64,000 bases of DNA from assembly GCF_000264455.2 (NCBI RefSeq), contig NC_017956.1:2339501-2403500 (forward strand), in the 5' to 3' direction. How positions within the stretch are numbered: the first letter of the stretch is position 1; the number at the start of each line of letters is the position of its first letter. Source of the stretch: Tistrella mobilis KA081020-065. GTDB taxonomy: Bacteria; Pseudomonadota; Alphaproteobacteria; Tistrellales; Tistrellaceae. A program made the translations under genes and the position numbers. Under the pieces are notes generated by a model. It saw nothing but the letters and a program-made list of their open reading frames with translations. It was not told where the DNA came from and searched no databases. Shown here in pieces: positions 63,370-64,000 of this stretch.

Positions 63370-64000
63370 CTACCTCGCCTGCTTTTTCAGCAGCATGGCC
63401 GATACCACGGTCAGCACCGGGATCGCGATCAGGAGCGGCAGGAACGAGGCCTGCAGATCCTGGAAGTCCAGCGCCTTGGAGAAAGTGCCACGCGCGATCA
63501 GGATGAAATGAGTGGTCGGATAAATTTGTCCGATCGCTGCTCCCATACCTTCCAGCGACGATACCGGATCGGTCAGCCCCGAGAACTGCACCGCCGGCAG
63601 GATGGTCAGCACCGTCGTACCGAAGATCGCCGCGATCTGGCTGCGCATGAAGGTCGAGATCAGCAGGCCGATACCAGTGGCAGCCGTGACATAAAGCAGC
63701 GCCGCCGCCGCCAGCGTCAGGAAACTGCCGGTCAGCGGCACGCCGAAGACGAAGACCGCCAGTGCCGTCAGCAGCAGGAAGTTCAGCATGGCGAGAGCCA
63801 CATAAGGCAGCTGCTTGCCGAGCAGGAATTCAAAGCGGGTAACCGGGGTCACGTACATGTTGACGATCGACCCCAGCTCCTTTTCCCGCACCACACTCAA
63901 GGCCATCAGCATGGCCGGGATCAGGATCAGCAGCAGCGGGATCACCGCCGGCACCATCGCAACCAGGCTCGCCACATCGGGGTTGTAGCGATAGCGGGTC
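63370..64000 (-). CDS. RbbA/YhiH-type ABC transporter, C-terminal membrane part (cut by window edge)
   Basis: The frame is open to the last base of the window; 210 residues of the C-terminus are visible. They contain [21 protein letters not shown], then [31 protein letters not shown], which is the characteristic membrane domain at the end of the fused ATPase-permease RbbA (YhiH). The ATP-binding halves would lie beyond base 64000. A GTG at 63975 is internal, not the start. It forms a unit with the YhhJ-like gene 7 bp downstream. Confidence 0.85.
   Translation of the reverse strand, partial: TRYRYNPDVASLVAMVPAVIPLLLILIPAMLMALSVVREKELGSIVNMYVTPVTRFEFLLGKQLPYVALAMLNFLLLTALAVFVFGVPLTGSFLTLAAAALLYVTAATGIGLLISTFMRSQIAAIFGTTVLTILPAVQFSGLTDPVSSLEGMGAAIGQIYPTTHFILIARGTFSKALDFQDLQASFLPLLIAIPVLTVVSAMLLKKQAR

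Overview
The window is about 70% G+C bacterial DNA with tightly packed genes, GTG/TTG starts and AT-poor spacers. The gene content fits an alphaproteobacterium of the Rhodospirillales/Tistrella kind: twin-arginine nitrate-binding protein, NasA/NirBD assimilation, encapsulin plus encapsulated ferritin, several Liv/TRAP importers, an FCD-type GntR regulator, and an ETF-beta lysine methyltransferase homologue. No taxonomic marker is present, so this is an inference. The first ~560 bases are clearly AT-richer than the rest and look like the edge of an acquired segment.

Layout. 1-1.34 kb: 5' part of a RelA/SpoT-domain protein (minus strand, runs off the edge) and a ParD/ParE toxin-antitoxin pair with a palindromic operator. 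1.6-6.7 kb: cyclophilin, a frameshifted recQ, an EAL-domain cyclic-di-GMP phosphodiesterase and an EamA exporter. 7-10.4 kb: patatin-like phospholipase, L,D-transpeptidase and, convergent to it, a small alanine-zipper lipoprotein ending in Lys. 10.6-14.7 kb: PhzF-like isomerase, a complete ISAs1-family insertion sequence with 10-bp target duplication, an OsmC protein and a Bcr/CflA-type exporter. 14.7-19.3 kb: a probable FNR/FixK-controlled small RNA, a large patatin-related protein, an ETF-beta lysine methyltransferase homologue and a CbpA-type J-protein. 19.3-25.1 kb: two GST-type proteins, an SLC13 permease and a penicillin-acylase-family lipoprotein.

25.2-31.1 kb is a catabolic unit: a DctPQM TRAP importer and FCD-GntR regulator, divergent from a cyclase-type metal hydrolase and an FAH-family protein. 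31.2-39.8 kb is a Liv-type ABC importer (LivG, LivF, binding protein, LivH, LivM) followed by a chemoreceptor and a second, paralogous binding protein. 39.9-42.2 kb holds encapsulin, encapsulated ferritin and a ZIP metal transporter, all on the minus strand, which probably form an iron uptake and storage unit. Then come an MFS permease, a BenE-type transporter and mobB.

45.8-58.5 kb is a nitrate assimilation operon: nitrate ABC importer (nrtA, nrtB, one ATPase), NirB and NirD nitrite reductase, NasA nitrate reductase, siroheme synthase, a YbiB-like protein and, last, a histidine kinase whose periplasmic domain resembles the NarX/PilJ nitrate-sensing type. A near-consensus sigma-54 promoter precedes it. 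Divergent mobB could supply the molybdenum cofactor. The right end has an orphan form-II CoxL-like molybdoenzyme subunit, GltS, and a YhhJ/RbbA-type ABC-2 transporter cut by the window edge. Two genes (recQ and nasA) carry single-base insertions at or next to homopolymer runs, which may be sequence errors.
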